Positions 36,196-45,176 of a DNA stretch of 64,000 bases are shown piece after piece. The stretch comes from Nocardia acidivorans NBRC 108247 (lineage in GTDB: Bacteria; Actinomycetota; Actinomycetes; Mycobacteriales; Mycobacteriaceae): positions 1-64,000 of the forward strand of contig NZ_BDAW01000034.1 in assembly GCF_001625085.1 (NCBI RefSeq), in the 5' to 3' direction. Both the position numbers and the translations under genes were made by a program. The notes under the pieces were generated by a model. The model saw nothing but the letters and a program-made list of their open reading frames with translations, had not been told where the DNA came from and did no database searches. Every line of letters begins with the position of its first letter. Within the stretch, counting starts at the first letter, position 1.

Positions 36196-37172
36196 CCGCG
36201 TTCTCTACCGAAAACCACAAGAACCTGATGCTGTTCTCGGGACGCGCTCATCCCGAGCTCGCCGAGGCGGTGGCCAAGGAACTCAACGTCCATGTGACCC
36301 CGCAGACCGCGCGCGATTTCGCGAACGGCGAGACCTTCGTCCGGTTCGAGGAATCGGTTCGCGGCTCCGACGCCTTCGTGCTGCAAAGCTTCCCGGCCCC
36401 GCTGAACCAGTGGGTCATGGAGCACCTCATCATGATCGACGCCCTCAAGCGTGGTTCGGCCAAGCGCATCACCTCGGTGCTGCCGTTCTACCCGTACGCC
36501 CGCCAGGACAAGAAGCACCGCGGTCGCGAGCCCATCTCGGCCCGCCTGATCGCCGATCTGCTCAAGACCGCGGGCGTCGACCGCATCATCACCGTCGACC
36601 TGCACACCGATCAGATCCAGGGCTTCTTCGACGGCCCGGTCGATCACATGCACGCGCAGGTGCAGCTGGCCGAGCACATTCGGAATAACTACGCGCTGGA
36701 CAATATCGCCGTGGTCTCCCCGGACGCGGGCCGCGTGAAGGTCGCCGAGAAGTGGGCCAACTCGCTCTCGGATGCGCCGCTGGCGTTCATCCACAAGACC
36801 CGTGATCCGCTGGTGGCCAATCAGGTCGTGGCCAACCGCGTGGTCGGCGAGGTCGAGGGCCGCACCTGCATCCTGATCGACGACATGATCGATACCGGTG
36901 GCACCATCGCCGGTGCGGTCAAGGTGCTGAAGGAGGCTGGCGCGGGCGATGTCGTCATCGCCGCCACGCACGGCATCCTGAGCCATCCGGCCGCCGAGCG
37001 CCTGGCCAATTGCGGCGCGAAAGAGGTCGTGGTCACCAATACGCTGCCCATCGACGAGGACAAGAAGTTCCCGACGCTGACGGTGCTCTCGATCGCGCCG
37101 CTGCTGGCGCAGACCATCCGCGAGGTCTTCGAAAACGGCTCTGTGACAGGGCTTTTCAACGGCAACGCTTGA
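36192..37172 (+). CDS. prs: Ribose-phosphate pyrophosphokinase
   Basis: This 326-residue enzyme makes PRPP from ribose-5-phosphate and ATP for nucleotide, histidine, tryptophan and decaprenylphosphoryl-arabinose synthesis. Motifs: the N-terminal LFSGRAHPELAEAVAKEL, the ATP flexible loop PYARQDKKHRGREPIS, metal-binding VDLHTDQIQGFFDGPVDH, and the PRPP loop CILIDDMIDTGGTIAGAVK. The start GTG 36192 overlaps the glmU stop by four bases, so it is co-translated, the conserved glmU-prs operon. A hairpin at 37237-37266 probably ends the transcript. Confidence 0.97.
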   Translation: MTAFSTENHKNLMLFSGRAHPELAEAVAKELNVHVTPQTARDFANGETFVRFEESVRGSDAFVLQSFPAPLNQWVMEHLIMIDALKRGSAKRITSVLPFYPYARQDKKHRGREPISARLIADLLKTAGVDRIITVDLHTDQIQGFFDGPVDHMHAQVQLAEHIRNNYALDNIAVVSPDAGRVKVAEKWANSLSDAPLAFIHKTRDPLVANQVVANRVVGEVEGRTCILIDDMIDTGGTIAGAVKVLKEAGAGDVVIAATHGILSHPAAERLANCGAKEVVVTNTLPIDEDKKFPTLTVLSIAPLLAQTIREVFENGSVTGLFNGNA

Positions 37173-37236
37173 CCGCCTCCCCGGATCTTCAGCGCACGGC
37201 CAAGAGCCCCTGAAGTCCCATTCGCGTGCCCACCGT

Positions 37237-37266
37237 CGGGTGCGCCCCAAGTTTTGGGCGTACCCG
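37237..37266 (+). terminator. Hairpin terminator after glmU-prs
   Basis: CGGGTGCGCCC (37237-37247) pairs with GGGCGTACCCG (37256-37266) with one mismatch, loop CAAGTTTT. No clear T-run follows, as is common in high-GC actinobacteria. Confidence 0.5.
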
Positions 37267-37383
37267 GCGAGTTATCCGCCCTCACGAAATCAGTTGTCGC
37301 GTTCCAAGGCGCGGCGGCGGTAGCGTTGCACCCGTATGCCACTTGCTACGGGTGCGCTGACGCGCGGAGAGGTGTGGTTCCGT

Positions 37384-37701
37384 ATGGACGACCGGCGCAA
37401 TGATGACGAGGATCAGCTCATCGACGAGGTGCTCGACACCGAGGACATCGAAGACCTCGACTACGACATGGGCGATGACGACCAGGCCGACGAGGTGCGC
37501 GAATACGAGCGCTATATCGCCGACCCACCGGACGAACTCGTCATCCGCAACCGCGAGAACGAGGATAACGGCAGGCTCGGCATCGAAGCCGAACTCGACC
37601 AGGAGTGGACCCGCCGCCGCCGGCGCGATGAGAACAAGGCCGAGGATGACCGGCCCGCGGAGCTCGCCGCCATGGAAATCGTCGACGAATTGGGCGACTA
37701 G
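37384..37701 (+). CDS. Highly acidic protein, unknown function
   Basis: This 105-residue protein is extremely acidic in its first half (DNEDEQLIDEVLDTEDIEDL-type stretches, many Asp and Glu) and has an arginine cluster (about 77-82) in a likely helix before an acidic end. I recognise no family. It is probably cytosolic and partly disordered. GGAGAGGTG lies about 8-14 nt upstream of ATG 37384; a start at 37336 would add 16 residues. It is separate from prs by a terminator and followed closely by a DUF4190-like gene. Confidence 0.6.
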   Translation: MDDRRNDDEDQLIDEVLDTEDIEDLDYDMGDDDQADEVREYERYIADPPDELVIRNRENEDNGRLGIEAELDQEWTRRRRRDENKAEDDRPAELAAMEIVDELGD

Positions 37702-37793
37702 CGCATTTTGCGGGGGCCGCGCTGTTACGCGGGACGGCCCGCAGTGTGATACCCATGGAAAGCGTTCACACCGACCTCCAAGGAAGGCGCGAC

Positions 37794-38465
37794 ATGAGCA
37801 CGCCGCCGCACGAACCCCAGTCCGATCCGGGCGACATGTTCAAGAAGAAGCCCGACGCCACACCGGAAGGCTCGGCTCCGGAAAGCTCGACGCCCGCGCC
37901 TTCGGGTCAGCCGCAGGATGCGCCCGCCGCGGGGCAGTGGAGCGATCCGGCGCAGCCCGCGGCCGGGCAGTGGCAGGACGCGCCGACCACGCAGTACAAC
38001 CCGGGCGCTCCGGGATCGCAGCCGCCGCAGGGCGAATATCCGGCGGGTGGGATGTACAACTATCCGCCGATGGGCGGACAGCCGCAGGGTGAGCAGGCCG
38101 GGTATCCGGCGTATCCGCAGCAGCCGTATCCGCAGCAGCCCTATGGTCAGCAGCAGTACGGGCAGCAGCAGCCTTACGGACAACAGCCGTACGGGCAGCC
38201 GGGATATCAGCCGTTTCCCGCGCAGCCGTACGGCGCACCGCCGCCGCGCTCCGGCACGCAGGTCTTCTCCATTATCGGATTCGTCTGCGCCGCAATCGCT
38301 TTGCTGTTCTGCCCGCCCGGATTCGGCATCGCCGGAATCGTGCTCGGCATTATCGGCAACAACAAGGGTGAGCCGCTCGGCAAGTGGGCCGCCATCGCCG
38401 CGGGCGTATGCATGGTGCTCGGCTTCATTATCGGACTCGCCATCTACGGCTCGAGCCTGAACTGA
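37794..38465 (+). CDS. DUF4190-like membrane protein with Gln/Pro/Tyr-rich repeats
   Basis: This 223-residue protein has a long disordered N-terminal region (1-155) that becomes a repetitive YPQQPYGQQQYGQQ-type tract (about 105-140), then two membrane helices (VFSIIGFVCAAIALLFCPPG and the last 25 residues) around a short basic loop NNKGEPLGKW. This two-helix layout is DUF4190-like and common in Mycobacteriales. The function is unknown; the repeat tract may mediate protein contacts at the membrane. AAGGAAGG is upstream of ATG 37794. The next gene starts 3 bp after its stop. Confidence 0.72.
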   Translation: MSTPPHEPQSDPGDMFKKKPDATPEGSAPESSTPAPSGQPQDAPAAGQWSDPAQPAAGQWQDAPTTQYNPGAPGSQPPQGEYPAGGMYNYPPMGGQPQGEQAGYPAYPQQPYPQQPYGQQQYGQQQPYGQQPYGQPGYQPFPAQPYGAPPPRSGTQVFSIIGFVCAAIALLFCPPGFGIAGIVLGIIGNNKGEPLGKWAAIAAGVCMVLGFIIGLAIYGSSLN

Positions 38466-38468
38466 GCC

Positions 38469-39101
38469 ATGACCACGTTCACCGGATTCCCGCTCGCCGG
38501 ACTCGACTTCTACGATGACCTCGAGGCCGACAACTCCAAAGCCTTCTGGACCGCGAACAAGAAGGTGTGGGAGACGGCGGTGCGGGATCCCATGCAGGCC
38601 CTGCTCGCCGAATTGGAACCGGATTTCGGGACGGCCAAATTCTTTCGGCCGTATCGCGATATCCGGTTCTCCAAGGATAAGACGCCCTATAAGAATCATC
38701 AGGGCGCGACGGTGCACGCCACCTCCGGGGGCGGGTGGTATGTGCAGATCGGGGCGGGCGGGTTATTCGTCGCCGCGGGGATCTACGGGCCCTCACCGGC
38801 GCAGCTCGCTCAGTTGCGCAGCACCATCGACAATGAGGTGCGCGGGCCGGAACTGGAGCGGCTGCTGGCCGGAATGGTCAAGGCGGGGTACACGATCGGC
38901 GGGGACAAACTCGCCACCAAACCCAAGGGGTACGCCGCCGACCATCCGCGGATCGAACTGCTCCGGCACAAATCCCTGGTCATCAGTAAGGATTTCGGGG
39001 CTCCCCCCTGGTTGGAGACTCCCCGCGCGGCGAAGGAGATTCGCGCCGCGTGGGAAGCCATGCGCCCGACCATGGAATGGCTTGCCGCCGTGACGGGTTG
39101 A
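38469..39101 (+). CDS. DUF2461 (TIGR02453) family protein
   Basis: This 210-residue cytosolic protein has the DUF2461 pattern: FTGFPLAGLDFYDDLEADNS, FFRPYRDIRFSKDKTPYKNH, GGWYVQIGAGGLFVAAGIYG and the C-terminal KPKGYAADHPRIELLRHKSL. The family function is unknown. It starts 3 bp after the DUF4190-like stop and is probably in its operon. It converges with egtD, their stops being 1 bp apart. Confidence 0.88.
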   Translation: MTTFTGFPLAGLDFYDDLEADNSKAFWTANKKVWETAVRDPMQALLAELEPDFGTAKFFRPYRDIRFSKDKTPYKNHQGATVHATSGGGWYVQIGAGGLFVAAGIYGPSPAQLAQLRSTIDNEVRGPELERLLAGMVKAGYTIGGDKLATKPKGYAADHPRIELLRHKSLVISKDFGAPPWLETPRAAKEIRAAWEAMRPTMEWLAAVTG

Positions 39102-39102
39102 G

Positions 39103-40074
39103 TCAGCGGCGTTCGGCCAGCACCAGCGCGAATCGGCCGTCCGGATCGGTCCAAATGCGCTCGGTCGCGAATCCCGCCGCGGCCAGCTCCTTTTCCAGAC
39201 CCGCGCGGCGGAATTTGGCGGAGATCTCGGTGCGCAGTTGCTCGCCCTTCGCGAAGTCCACCGTCAGATCCAGTTCGGCGATGGTGACGGTGACCGCTTC
39301 GGTTGCCTCCAAACGCATTTCGATCCACTCGTGCTCGGCATCCCAGAGCGCGATATGCGCGAATTTCTCCGGCTCGAAATTCGCGTCCAGCCGGGAATTG
39401 AGCACGTGCAGCACATTGCGATTGAATTCGGCGGTCACCCCGGCGGCATCATCGTAGGCGGGCACCAGAATCGCGGGATCGATCACCAGTCCCGCACCGA
39501 GCAGCAGTTGTTCGCCCGGCTCCAGCACATCGTGCACACCGGCCAGGAATTCCGCGCGCTCGCGCGGCGCCAGATTGCCGATGGTGCCGCCCAGGAAGGC
39601 GATCATGCGCCGCCCGCCGCGCGGCAGATTGTCCAGGGTGGCGGTGAAGTCACTGACCACACCGTGCACGCTCAGCCCCGGGAATTCGGCCGCGACCTGA
39701 TCGGCCGCTGCGGTCAGCGCCGAGACCGAGACATCCTGCGGCACATAGGTCTTCAGCGGTCCCTCGGTGGTGAGCGCGTCGAGCAGCAGCCGGGTCTTGG
39801 CCGCCGAACCCGCGCCGAGCTCCACCAGCACCTCGGCCTGCGCCAGCCGGGCGATCTCCCCCACCACCCGCTCCAGCAGGGCCCGCTCGGTGCGGGTCGG
39901 GTAATACTCCGGGAGTTCGGTAATGAGCTCGAACAGTTCGCTCCCGCGTGCATCGTAGAACCACTTGGGCGGCAACCACTTCGGTTCCGCCGTCAGCCCC
40001 GCGCGCACATCCGCGCGCAGGGCGGCGGTCAAATCCTCGTCCGTCAAATGAATGTCCAGCGATGCGGCACTCAT
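39103..40074 (-). CDS. egtD: EgtD, histidine N-alpha-methyltransferase
   Basis: EgtD trimethylates L-histidine to hercynine with SAM, the first committed step of ergothioneine synthesis. The 323-residue length fits. Recognisable features are PPKWFYDARGSELFELITEL, the SAM loop VLVELGAGSAAKTRLLLDAL, LGGTIGNL and the substrate-binding end NSRLDANFEPEKFAHIALWD to EMRLEA. ATG 40074 overlaps the egtC stop (ATGA). It is the last gene of the egtA-B-C-D group. An upstream extension to 40167 in the same frame only mirrors egtC. Confidence 0.95.
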   Translation of the reverse strand: MSAASLDIHLTDEDLTAALRADVRAGLTAEPKWLPPKWFYDARGSELFELITELPEYYPTRTERALLERVVGEIARLAQAEVLVELGAGSAAKTRLLLDALTTEGPLKTYVPQDVSVSALTAAADQVAAEFPGLSVHGVVSDFTATLDNLPRGGRRMIAFLGGTIGNLAPRERAEFLAGVHDVLEPGEQLLLGAGLVIDPAILVPAYDDAAGVTAEFNRNVLHVLNSRLDANFEPEKFAHIALWDAEHEWIEMRLEATEAVTVTIAELDLTVDFAKGEQLRTEISAKFRRAGLEKELAAAGFATERIWTDPDGRFALVLAERR

Positions 40075-40967
40075 GAACCAGCCCTTCCGATTTCGATATC
40101 CAGGTCCTGCACCGACAGCCACCCCGGCCGCGCCACGACGATCTGCCGATCCCCGACGGCCTGCCACCGCGGATCGTCGTCATAGGGCTCCGAGGCGACC
40201 ACCACGAACTCATCCCCCACCAGCACCGACAGCGCATGCCGCCACGTAGTGGCCCACACCGTCTCCCCATCCCCCACCAGCAAATTCAGCCGAGCCCCCG
40301 GCGACAACCCCGCCACCGCCCGAACAACCTCGCGCAGTGCGGCCTCCGGCGACGATTCGCTCTCCAGCCGACCGCGCAGGATCACCCAGAGGGCGGCGGA
40401 ATCCGTCATCGACTCGGCCTCCAGGAGAGACGGTGAGTCGAACTTCGTTGCGACGGCGGTGAGGGTGCCGCGCCAGTCGGGAATCACGCCGTTATGGCTG
40501 AAAGCCCAGCGGCCGTGGGTGAATGGGGCGCACGCGGTGCGCTCCACCGGCATGCCTACCGTCGCCGAGCGGATCGCGGCCAACACCGCGGGTGAATGGA
40601 TCTGTGGGAGAACCTCATCCACGGCCGGATCGGTCCAGATCGGAGCCGCATTGCGATAGCGGGTCGGCCCGGCCTCCCGCGTACCGAGGTTCGATGCGGA
40701 ATTCCGCCTGCCGGTTGATTCCGGTCGGGGGTCGGCGGCGGCCGGGTCCGGGGGCGGCGGGCTTTGATCGGTGGGGGCGGGCCGGATTGTGGCTTCGGTG
40801 GGGGGTGTGGGGGTCCACCAGGCTATGCCGAAGCCGTCGGCGTTGATGGTGCCGCCGCCGCGCATATCGCGGGGAGCCCAGGATTGGGTGCGGAGGGAGT
40901 GGGGGCCTCGGGTGAGGAGGTCGGCTACGGGGGCGGGCGGGCCGAGGTAGGCGAGGTGGCGGCACAT
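40071..40967 (-). CDS. egtC: EgtC, gamma-glutamyl hercynylcysteine S-oxide hydrolase
   Basis: EgtC is a class II glutamine amidotransferase-fold hydrolase that removes the gamma-glutamyl group in ergothioneine synthesis. The nucleophile is Cys2 in MCRHLAYLGPP; NADGFGIAWW and FTHGRWAFSHNGVIPDW are the other active-site segments. It is 298 residues, against about 230 in M. tuberculosis as I recall. The extra length is a proline-rich insertion at about 50-105 (TPTPPTEATIRPAPTDQSPP and on) before TRYRNAAPIW. ATG 40967 overlaps the egtB stop (TGATG), and the stop overlaps egtD, so all three are coupled. Confidence 0.92.
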   Translation of the reverse strand: MCRHLAYLGPPAPVADLLTRGPHSLRTQSWAPRDMRGGGTINADGFGIAWWTPTPPTEATIRPAPTDQSPPPPDPAAADPRPESTGRRNSASNLGTREAGPTRYRNAAPIWTDPAVDEVLPQIHSPAVLAAIRSATVGMPVERTACAPFTHGRWAFSHNGVIPDWRGTLTAVATKFDSPSLLEAESMTDSAALWVILRGRLESESSPEAALREVVRAVAGLSPGARLNLLVGDGETVWATTWRHALSVLVGDEFVVVASEPYDDDPRWQAVGDRQIVVARPGWLSVQDLDIEIGRAGS

Positions 40968-42307
40968 CAGAGGTCCGCCGGGGTGAGGTCTCGGGCCAGG
41001 CGGAAGCCGGCGAAGATCTGGCGGCGGATGGGGTGGTCCCAGTTGCGGAAGGTGCCGCGGACTGCGACCTCGTCCGCGCCGAAGGAGCCACCGCGCAGGA
41101 CTCGGTAGTCGCCGCCGAAGAAGACCTCGGAGTATTCGCGGTATGGGAAGGGGCGGAAGCCGGGGTAGGGGGTGAAGTCCGAGGAGGTCCACTCCCAGAC
41201 GTCGCCGATCAACTGGTGCACGCCGTGCGGGGACACGCCCGCCGGATAGGCCCCGGCGTCGGCCGGTTCCAGGTGGCGCTGACCGAGATTCGCGGTTTCC
41301 GGGGTGGGGTCGGCATCGCCCCAGGGGTAGCGGCGGGAACGGCCGGTGGCGGGGTCGAAGCGGGCGGCCTTCTCCCATTCCGCTTCCGTGGGAAGGCGTT
41401 TGCCCGCCCAGGCGGCGTACGCCTCGGCCTCGAAATAGCAGACGTGCAGGACCGGCTGGTGCGGGCGCAGCGGCCCCATGGTGCCGAAAACCCTGCGCCA
41501 CCAATGGCCGCCGCCGTCCCGCTCCCAGAATTGCGGGGAGATCAGACCGGCCTCGGTGCGATGCGCCCAACCGCGCTCGGACCAGAGTTCGGGACGGTCG
41601 TAACCGCCGTCCGCCATGAATTCCAGATACTGCGCATTGGTGATGGGCGCGATATCGATGGCGAAACCCGGCACGTGCACCGGGTGCGCGGGCCGTTCAT
41701 TGTCCAGCGCCCACGGATCGCTATCGGTGCCCATGACGAATTCGCCTGCGGGAATGACGACTTCGCCGCGCACCGGATGCGTCCCGGTCGGCGGGGCGGG
41801 TGCGCCGAGCACCGCCTCCCCCTGCCGCAGTTGGTGCGTGGCGAGCATGGTCTCGTCGTGCTGCTGCTCATGCTGGGCGATCATCCCGAACGCGAACCCG
41901 TCGGTGACCAGCTCCGCACCGCGTAATGGACTGTGCTCCAGCACATCCCACACCTTCGCGCGCACCTGCCCGACATACTCCCGCGCCTGCCCCGGATTCA
42001 ACAGCGGCAGCGCGGGCCGATGCGCCCGGGCGTGCTTGAACGCGTCATACAGCTCGTCGATATCCGAGCGCACGGCTTCCCGCCCACCCACGTCCCGCAC
42101 CAGCCACAGCTCTTCCTGATTGCCGATATGCGCCAGATCCCACACCAGCGGACTCATGATCCGCGAATGCTGCGCCACCAACTCGGCCTCATCCAGGCAA
42201 TCGGTCAACCCCGCGGTCCGCGCCCGAGACCGCTCCAACACCCGCGCGATCCGCTCCCGCAGCCGTTCCGTCTCGCCCCGATCAGTGCCCGGTAGCTGAA
42301 TAGTCAT
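40967..42307 (-). CDS. egtB: EgtB, hercynine oxygenase (sulfoxide synthase)
   Basis: EgtB is the non-haem iron enzyme that joins gamma-glutamylcysteine to hercynine with oxygen. The 446-residue protein has an N-terminal DinB_2 domain with the iron ligands H60 (DLAHIGNQEE) and H146/H150 (AQHEQQHDE), and a C-terminal formylglycine-generating-enzyme-like domain (GTDSDPWALDNERPAHPVHV, LPTEAEWEKAARFD, GDVWEWTSSDF, VLRGGSF, FRLARDL). CGGAG lies 8 nt before ATG 42307. A 102-bp gap separates it from egtA. It overlaps egtC. Confidence 0.96.
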   Translation of the reverse strand: MTIQLPGTDRGETERLRERIARVLERSRARTAGLTDCLDEAELVAQHSRIMSPLVWDLAHIGNQEELWLVRDVGGREAVRSDIDELYDAFKHARAHRPALPLLNPGQAREYVGQVRAKVWDVLEHSPLRGAELVTDGFAFGMIAQHEQQHDETMLATHQLRQGEAVLGAPAPPTGTHPVRGEVVIPAGEFVMGTDSDPWALDNERPAHPVHVPGFAIDIAPITNAQYLEFMADGGYDRPELWSERGWAHRTEAGLISPQFWERDGGGHWWRRVFGTMGPLRPHQPVLHVCYFEAEAYAAWAGKRLPTEAEWEKAARFDPATGRSRRYPWGDADPTPETANLGQRHLEPADAGAYPAGVSPHGVHQLIGDVWEWTSSDFTPYPGFRPFPYREYSEVFFGGDYRVLRGGSFGADEVAVRGTFRNWDHPIRRQIFAGFRLARDLTPADL

Positions 42308-42409
42308 GAGAAAACTCCGAATTCGATTCGAGAATGAAAAGCGCCCGGCCCTTGTCACCGCGCGCCGAAGCCCGGCGGCCGCTGCTGATGCGCGCCGCCG
42401 TGGGCGCGC

Positions 42410-43771
42410 TCATACGCCGGGCCCGGATTCTGGATCGGTGGTGGGTGGTGAGCCCCGGCGACATCGGTCGGCAGCGGCCGCCAATTCCGCCGCGGCGGTG
42501 GGAGATGCGGCGTGGGCGGTGGCCAGGTCCAGGAGAGCTACCGCGGCGGCACGGATTTCGGGGTCGGCGAGGCCGTAGCGGGCCGCCTCGGACCAGAGTC
42601 CGGCGGTCGAAGCGGCGAGTGCGGTCGCTTCGGCCACCACCGCCGGTGCGGAGACCAGGGCGTCGATGGCGTGCACCGGGACCGTCCAACTGTCGCCCGG
42701 CTGGGCGTCCAGGTAGCGGACTTCCAGATGGCCGGAGGCCCGGACCGGAGGGAAGACCGTGGTCAGGTGGTAGTCCAGGTCGGATTGGTCTGGGCGGCGA
42801 CCGATTTCGTCGTCCAGCGCACCGCACAGCCAGTCGGCGAAGGTCGCACCGGGGGGAGCCGACCAATCCGCGGTGGACGCGGGCACACCGGAGCCATTGC
42901 CGTGCGCGTCCGGCCGTACGCAGAGCAGGGGTACGTCCAGGACCCAGCGGGCGTAACCGGCGACCGGATCGGGCCAGTCGTGGACGGGTGGGCGGGTGCG
43001 GAGGTGGTCCAGGCGGAGCCAGGTGCGCATGCGCTGGGAGGCCCAGGCGCCCGGGGGCGCACCGCTCAGGGTGGGTGAACAGGCGAAGGCGGCCAGCAGG
43101 GCGGGGCCGATGGCGTAGAGGGCGGTGAGGCGGGCGGTGATGTCCGCATCGTCCGCTCCGGCGTCGATGCTGACCTGGGTGGCCGCCGTATTGCACATCA
43201 TGAGTGCGCCGAAGGGACCGATTCCGGCGAAGGAGCGCTCCATGGCGCGATAGCGCGGGAGTTGGAGCAGGCGCTGGGGTCCGCGGGCCGGATCGGCGGA
43301 GGCGGAGAAGGTGTGGATATCGCGGGATTCCAGGAGTTCCCGCAGGCGCACCGTATCGGTGCGCAGGCGCTCACACAGTTCGGCGGCGGAGCCGAACGGG
43401 GCACTGGAGAGTTCGATCTGGCCGCCGGGTTCGATGGTGACCCGGCTACCTCCCGGCAGTGGATGCGCCGGGGAATCTGGTGAAATGGACTGCGGCGCAT
43501 AGGGCCCCAGTGCGTCCGCCAGCACAGTCAACTGTGGACGCGGGGCCGACGCCGAAGGCTCCCCCTGCGCGGTGAGCCACTCCAATTCGGCGCCGATGAG
43601 CGCGGGTGGACCCTGCTTGAAACAGACCTTACCGATATAGGCCTCCGCCGCGGCCCGGCTGGAGAACTCACTCCCCGGAGCCCGCGCGACCCGCCCGGTC
43701 TGCACGGCGGTGGTCTGCCCCGCATGCCCGGCAACTCGCGGCAAATCGGTGAGGGATGTCGAAACCGCCAT
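42410..43771 (-). CDS. egtA: EgtA, glutamate-cysteine ligase of ergothioneine synthesis
   Basis: EgtA makes gamma-glutamylcysteine, the sulfur donor used by EgtB. The 453-residue protein is of the GCS2 type: IGAELEWLTAQ near residue 60, TIEPGGQIELSSAP (about 108-121), and the central CNTAATQVSID segment. GGAGG lies about 5 nt before ATG 43771; a start at 43822 would add 17 basic residues and is less likely. It is the first gene of the minus-strand egt group. Its 5' end faces egtE, and the 111-bp gap must hold two divergent promoters. Confidence 0.94.
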   Translation of the reverse strand: MAVSTSLTDLPRVAGHAGQTTAVQTGRVARAPGSEFSSRAAAEAYIGKVCFKQGPPALIGAELEWLTAQGEPSASAPRPQLTVLADALGPYAPQSISPDSPAHPLPGGSRVTIEPGGQIELSSAPFGSAAELCERLRTDTVRLRELLESRDIHTFSASADPARGPQRLLQLPRYRAMERSFAGIGPFGALMMCNTAATQVSIDAGADDADITARLTALYAIGPALLAAFACSPTLSGAPPGAWASQRMRTWLRLDHLRTRPPVHDWPDPVAGYARWVLDVPLLCVRPDAHGNGSGVPASTADWSAPPGATFADWLCGALDDEIGRRPDQSDLDYHLTTVFPPVRASGHLEVRYLDAQPGDSWTVPVHAIDALVSAPAVVAEATALAASTAGLWSEAARYGLADPEIRAAAVALLDLATAHAASPTAAAELAAAADRCRRGSPPTTDPESGPGV

Positions 43772-43882
43772 GCCAACCTCCGCTCGAGTGAACTTCGACC
43801 GCCCGGCGCACCGGGCGATCAATCCAGGGTAGCGAGGAACACCGACAACAAAACTTACGAATTGGGGAACACCCCAACCGAT

Positions 43883-45067
43883 ATGGTCGATCCCATGGTG
43901 AATATTGCCCGTTTGCGTGCCGATACCCCGGGTTGCGAGGGCCAGGTCTTCCTGGACAGCGCCGGTTCCTCACTGCCCCCGAGTATCGTCGTGGAGACCG
44001 CGATCGCTCACCTGCGCCGCGAAGCCGAGATCGGTGGCTATCGCGCCGCCAACGAACGCCTCGATGATCTGTACGCCGTCAAGACCGCGATCGGCCAGCT
44101 CATCAACGCCCCCGCCGAGGCCATCGCGCTCAGCGACAGCGCCAGCCGCTCGTGGAGCGACTTCTTCTACTCGGTCCCGCTGGCCCCCGGCGACCGCATT
44201 CTCATCTCCGGCGCGGACTACGCCAGCAATGCCATCGCCGCCCTGCAACGCGCCCGGCACACCGGGGCCGTGGTGGAGACGATTCCCAGCGACAGCAGCG
44301 GGCAACTCGATCTCGACGCCCTGGAATCCATGGTCGACGAACGCGTGAAACTGGTTTCACTGGTACATGTTCCGACCAATGGCGGGCTGGTGAATCCGGT
44401 GGCCGAGGCCGCCCGCATCGCCCGCCGCGCCGGTGCGCTGGTGCTGCTGGACGCCTGCCAATCCGCGGGCCAGTTACCCCTGGACATCGCCGAACTGGGT
44501 GTGGACGCGCTCTCGGCGACCGGCCGCAAATGGCTGCGCGGCCCGCGCGGCACCGGCTTCCTCTACGTGCGCCCGGAATTGGCCGCCACCATGGAGCCGA
44601 CCCGGCTGGATCTGCACGGCGCCGCCTGGACCGGCCCCGCCGAATACACCCTCGCCCCCGATGCCGGGCGCTTCGAATTCTGGGAGTGCGACATCGCGGG
44701 CCGCCTCGGCCTGGGCGCGGCCGTGCGGTACCTGCTGGAGCAGGGCCCCGCGCAGATCTATCAGGCCATTGCCGAGCGCGCCGAATACCTCCGCAAAACC
44801 CTCCAGGAGATCCCCCGGGTGACCGTTCGCGACCGCGGCACCCAGCACGCCGGCATCGTCTCCTTCACCGTCGACGGCCTCGCCCCAGTGGACGTCCGCG
44901 ACCTGCTCGCCCGCGACCGCATCACGGTGACGGTGAGCCACCGCTCCTCCACACTGCTCGATATGACCGACCGCGACCTCGATTCGGTGGTGCGCGCCTC
45001 CCCGCACGCCTTCCTCACCTTCGAGGATCTCGACCGCCTGGCCGACGCGGTGACGGCACTGCCCTGA
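43883..45067 (+). CDS. egtE: EgtE-like PLP-dependent C-S lyase (class V aminotransferase fold)
   Basis: This 394-residue protein has the class V aminotransferase fold. The PLP lysine is in ALSATGRKWLRGPRGTGFLY and the preceding aspartate in ALVLLDACQSAGQL; ISGADYASNA and VHVPTNGG are also typical. Next to egtABCD it most likely performs the last step, cleaving hercynylcysteine sulfoxide to ergothioneine. Desulfurase or epimerase homologues are alternatives. In M. tuberculosis, as I recall, egtE is co-directional; here it is divergent. ATG 43883 and ATG 43895 are both possible starts; no strong ribosome site is seen. Confidence 0.78.
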   Translation: MVDPMVNIARLRADTPGCEGQVFLDSAGSSLPPSIVVETAIAHLRREAEIGGYRAANERLDDLYAVKTAIGQLINAPAEAIALSDSASRSWSDFFYSVPLAPGDRILISGADYASNAIAALQRARHTGAVVETIPSDSSGQLDLDALESMVDERVKLVSLVHVPTNGGLVNPVAEAARIARRAGALVLLDACQSAGQLPLDIAELGVDALSATGRKWLRGPRGTGFLYVRPELAATMEPTRLDLHGAAWTGPAEYTLAPDAGRFEFWECDIAGRLGLGAAVRYLLEQGPAQIYQAIAERAEYLRKTLQEIPRVTVRDRGTQHAGIVSFTVDGLAPVDVRDLLARDRITVTVSHRSSTLLDMTDRDLDSVVRASPHAFLTFEDLDRLADAVTALP

Positions 45068-45176
45068 CGATCTTGTTGCGAAGGTTGTGCACCCCGGCAA
45101 CTATTCCGAAACGGTTAACGCGGGGTGGGTGGCGGCGGGATAGTTGAGGAGTTGGCCAGCGTTTGAGGAGTCGATC

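Noticed and set aside
43388..43422. Possible butyrolactone autoregulatory (ARE) sites and similar near the receptor-like gene at 33.3-33.45 kb
   Set aside because: Sequences such as CGTACC near 33.4 kb suggest half-sites, but no convincing complete inverted ARE could be aligned, so none is listed. The coordinates given here are only a nearby GC-rich false match.
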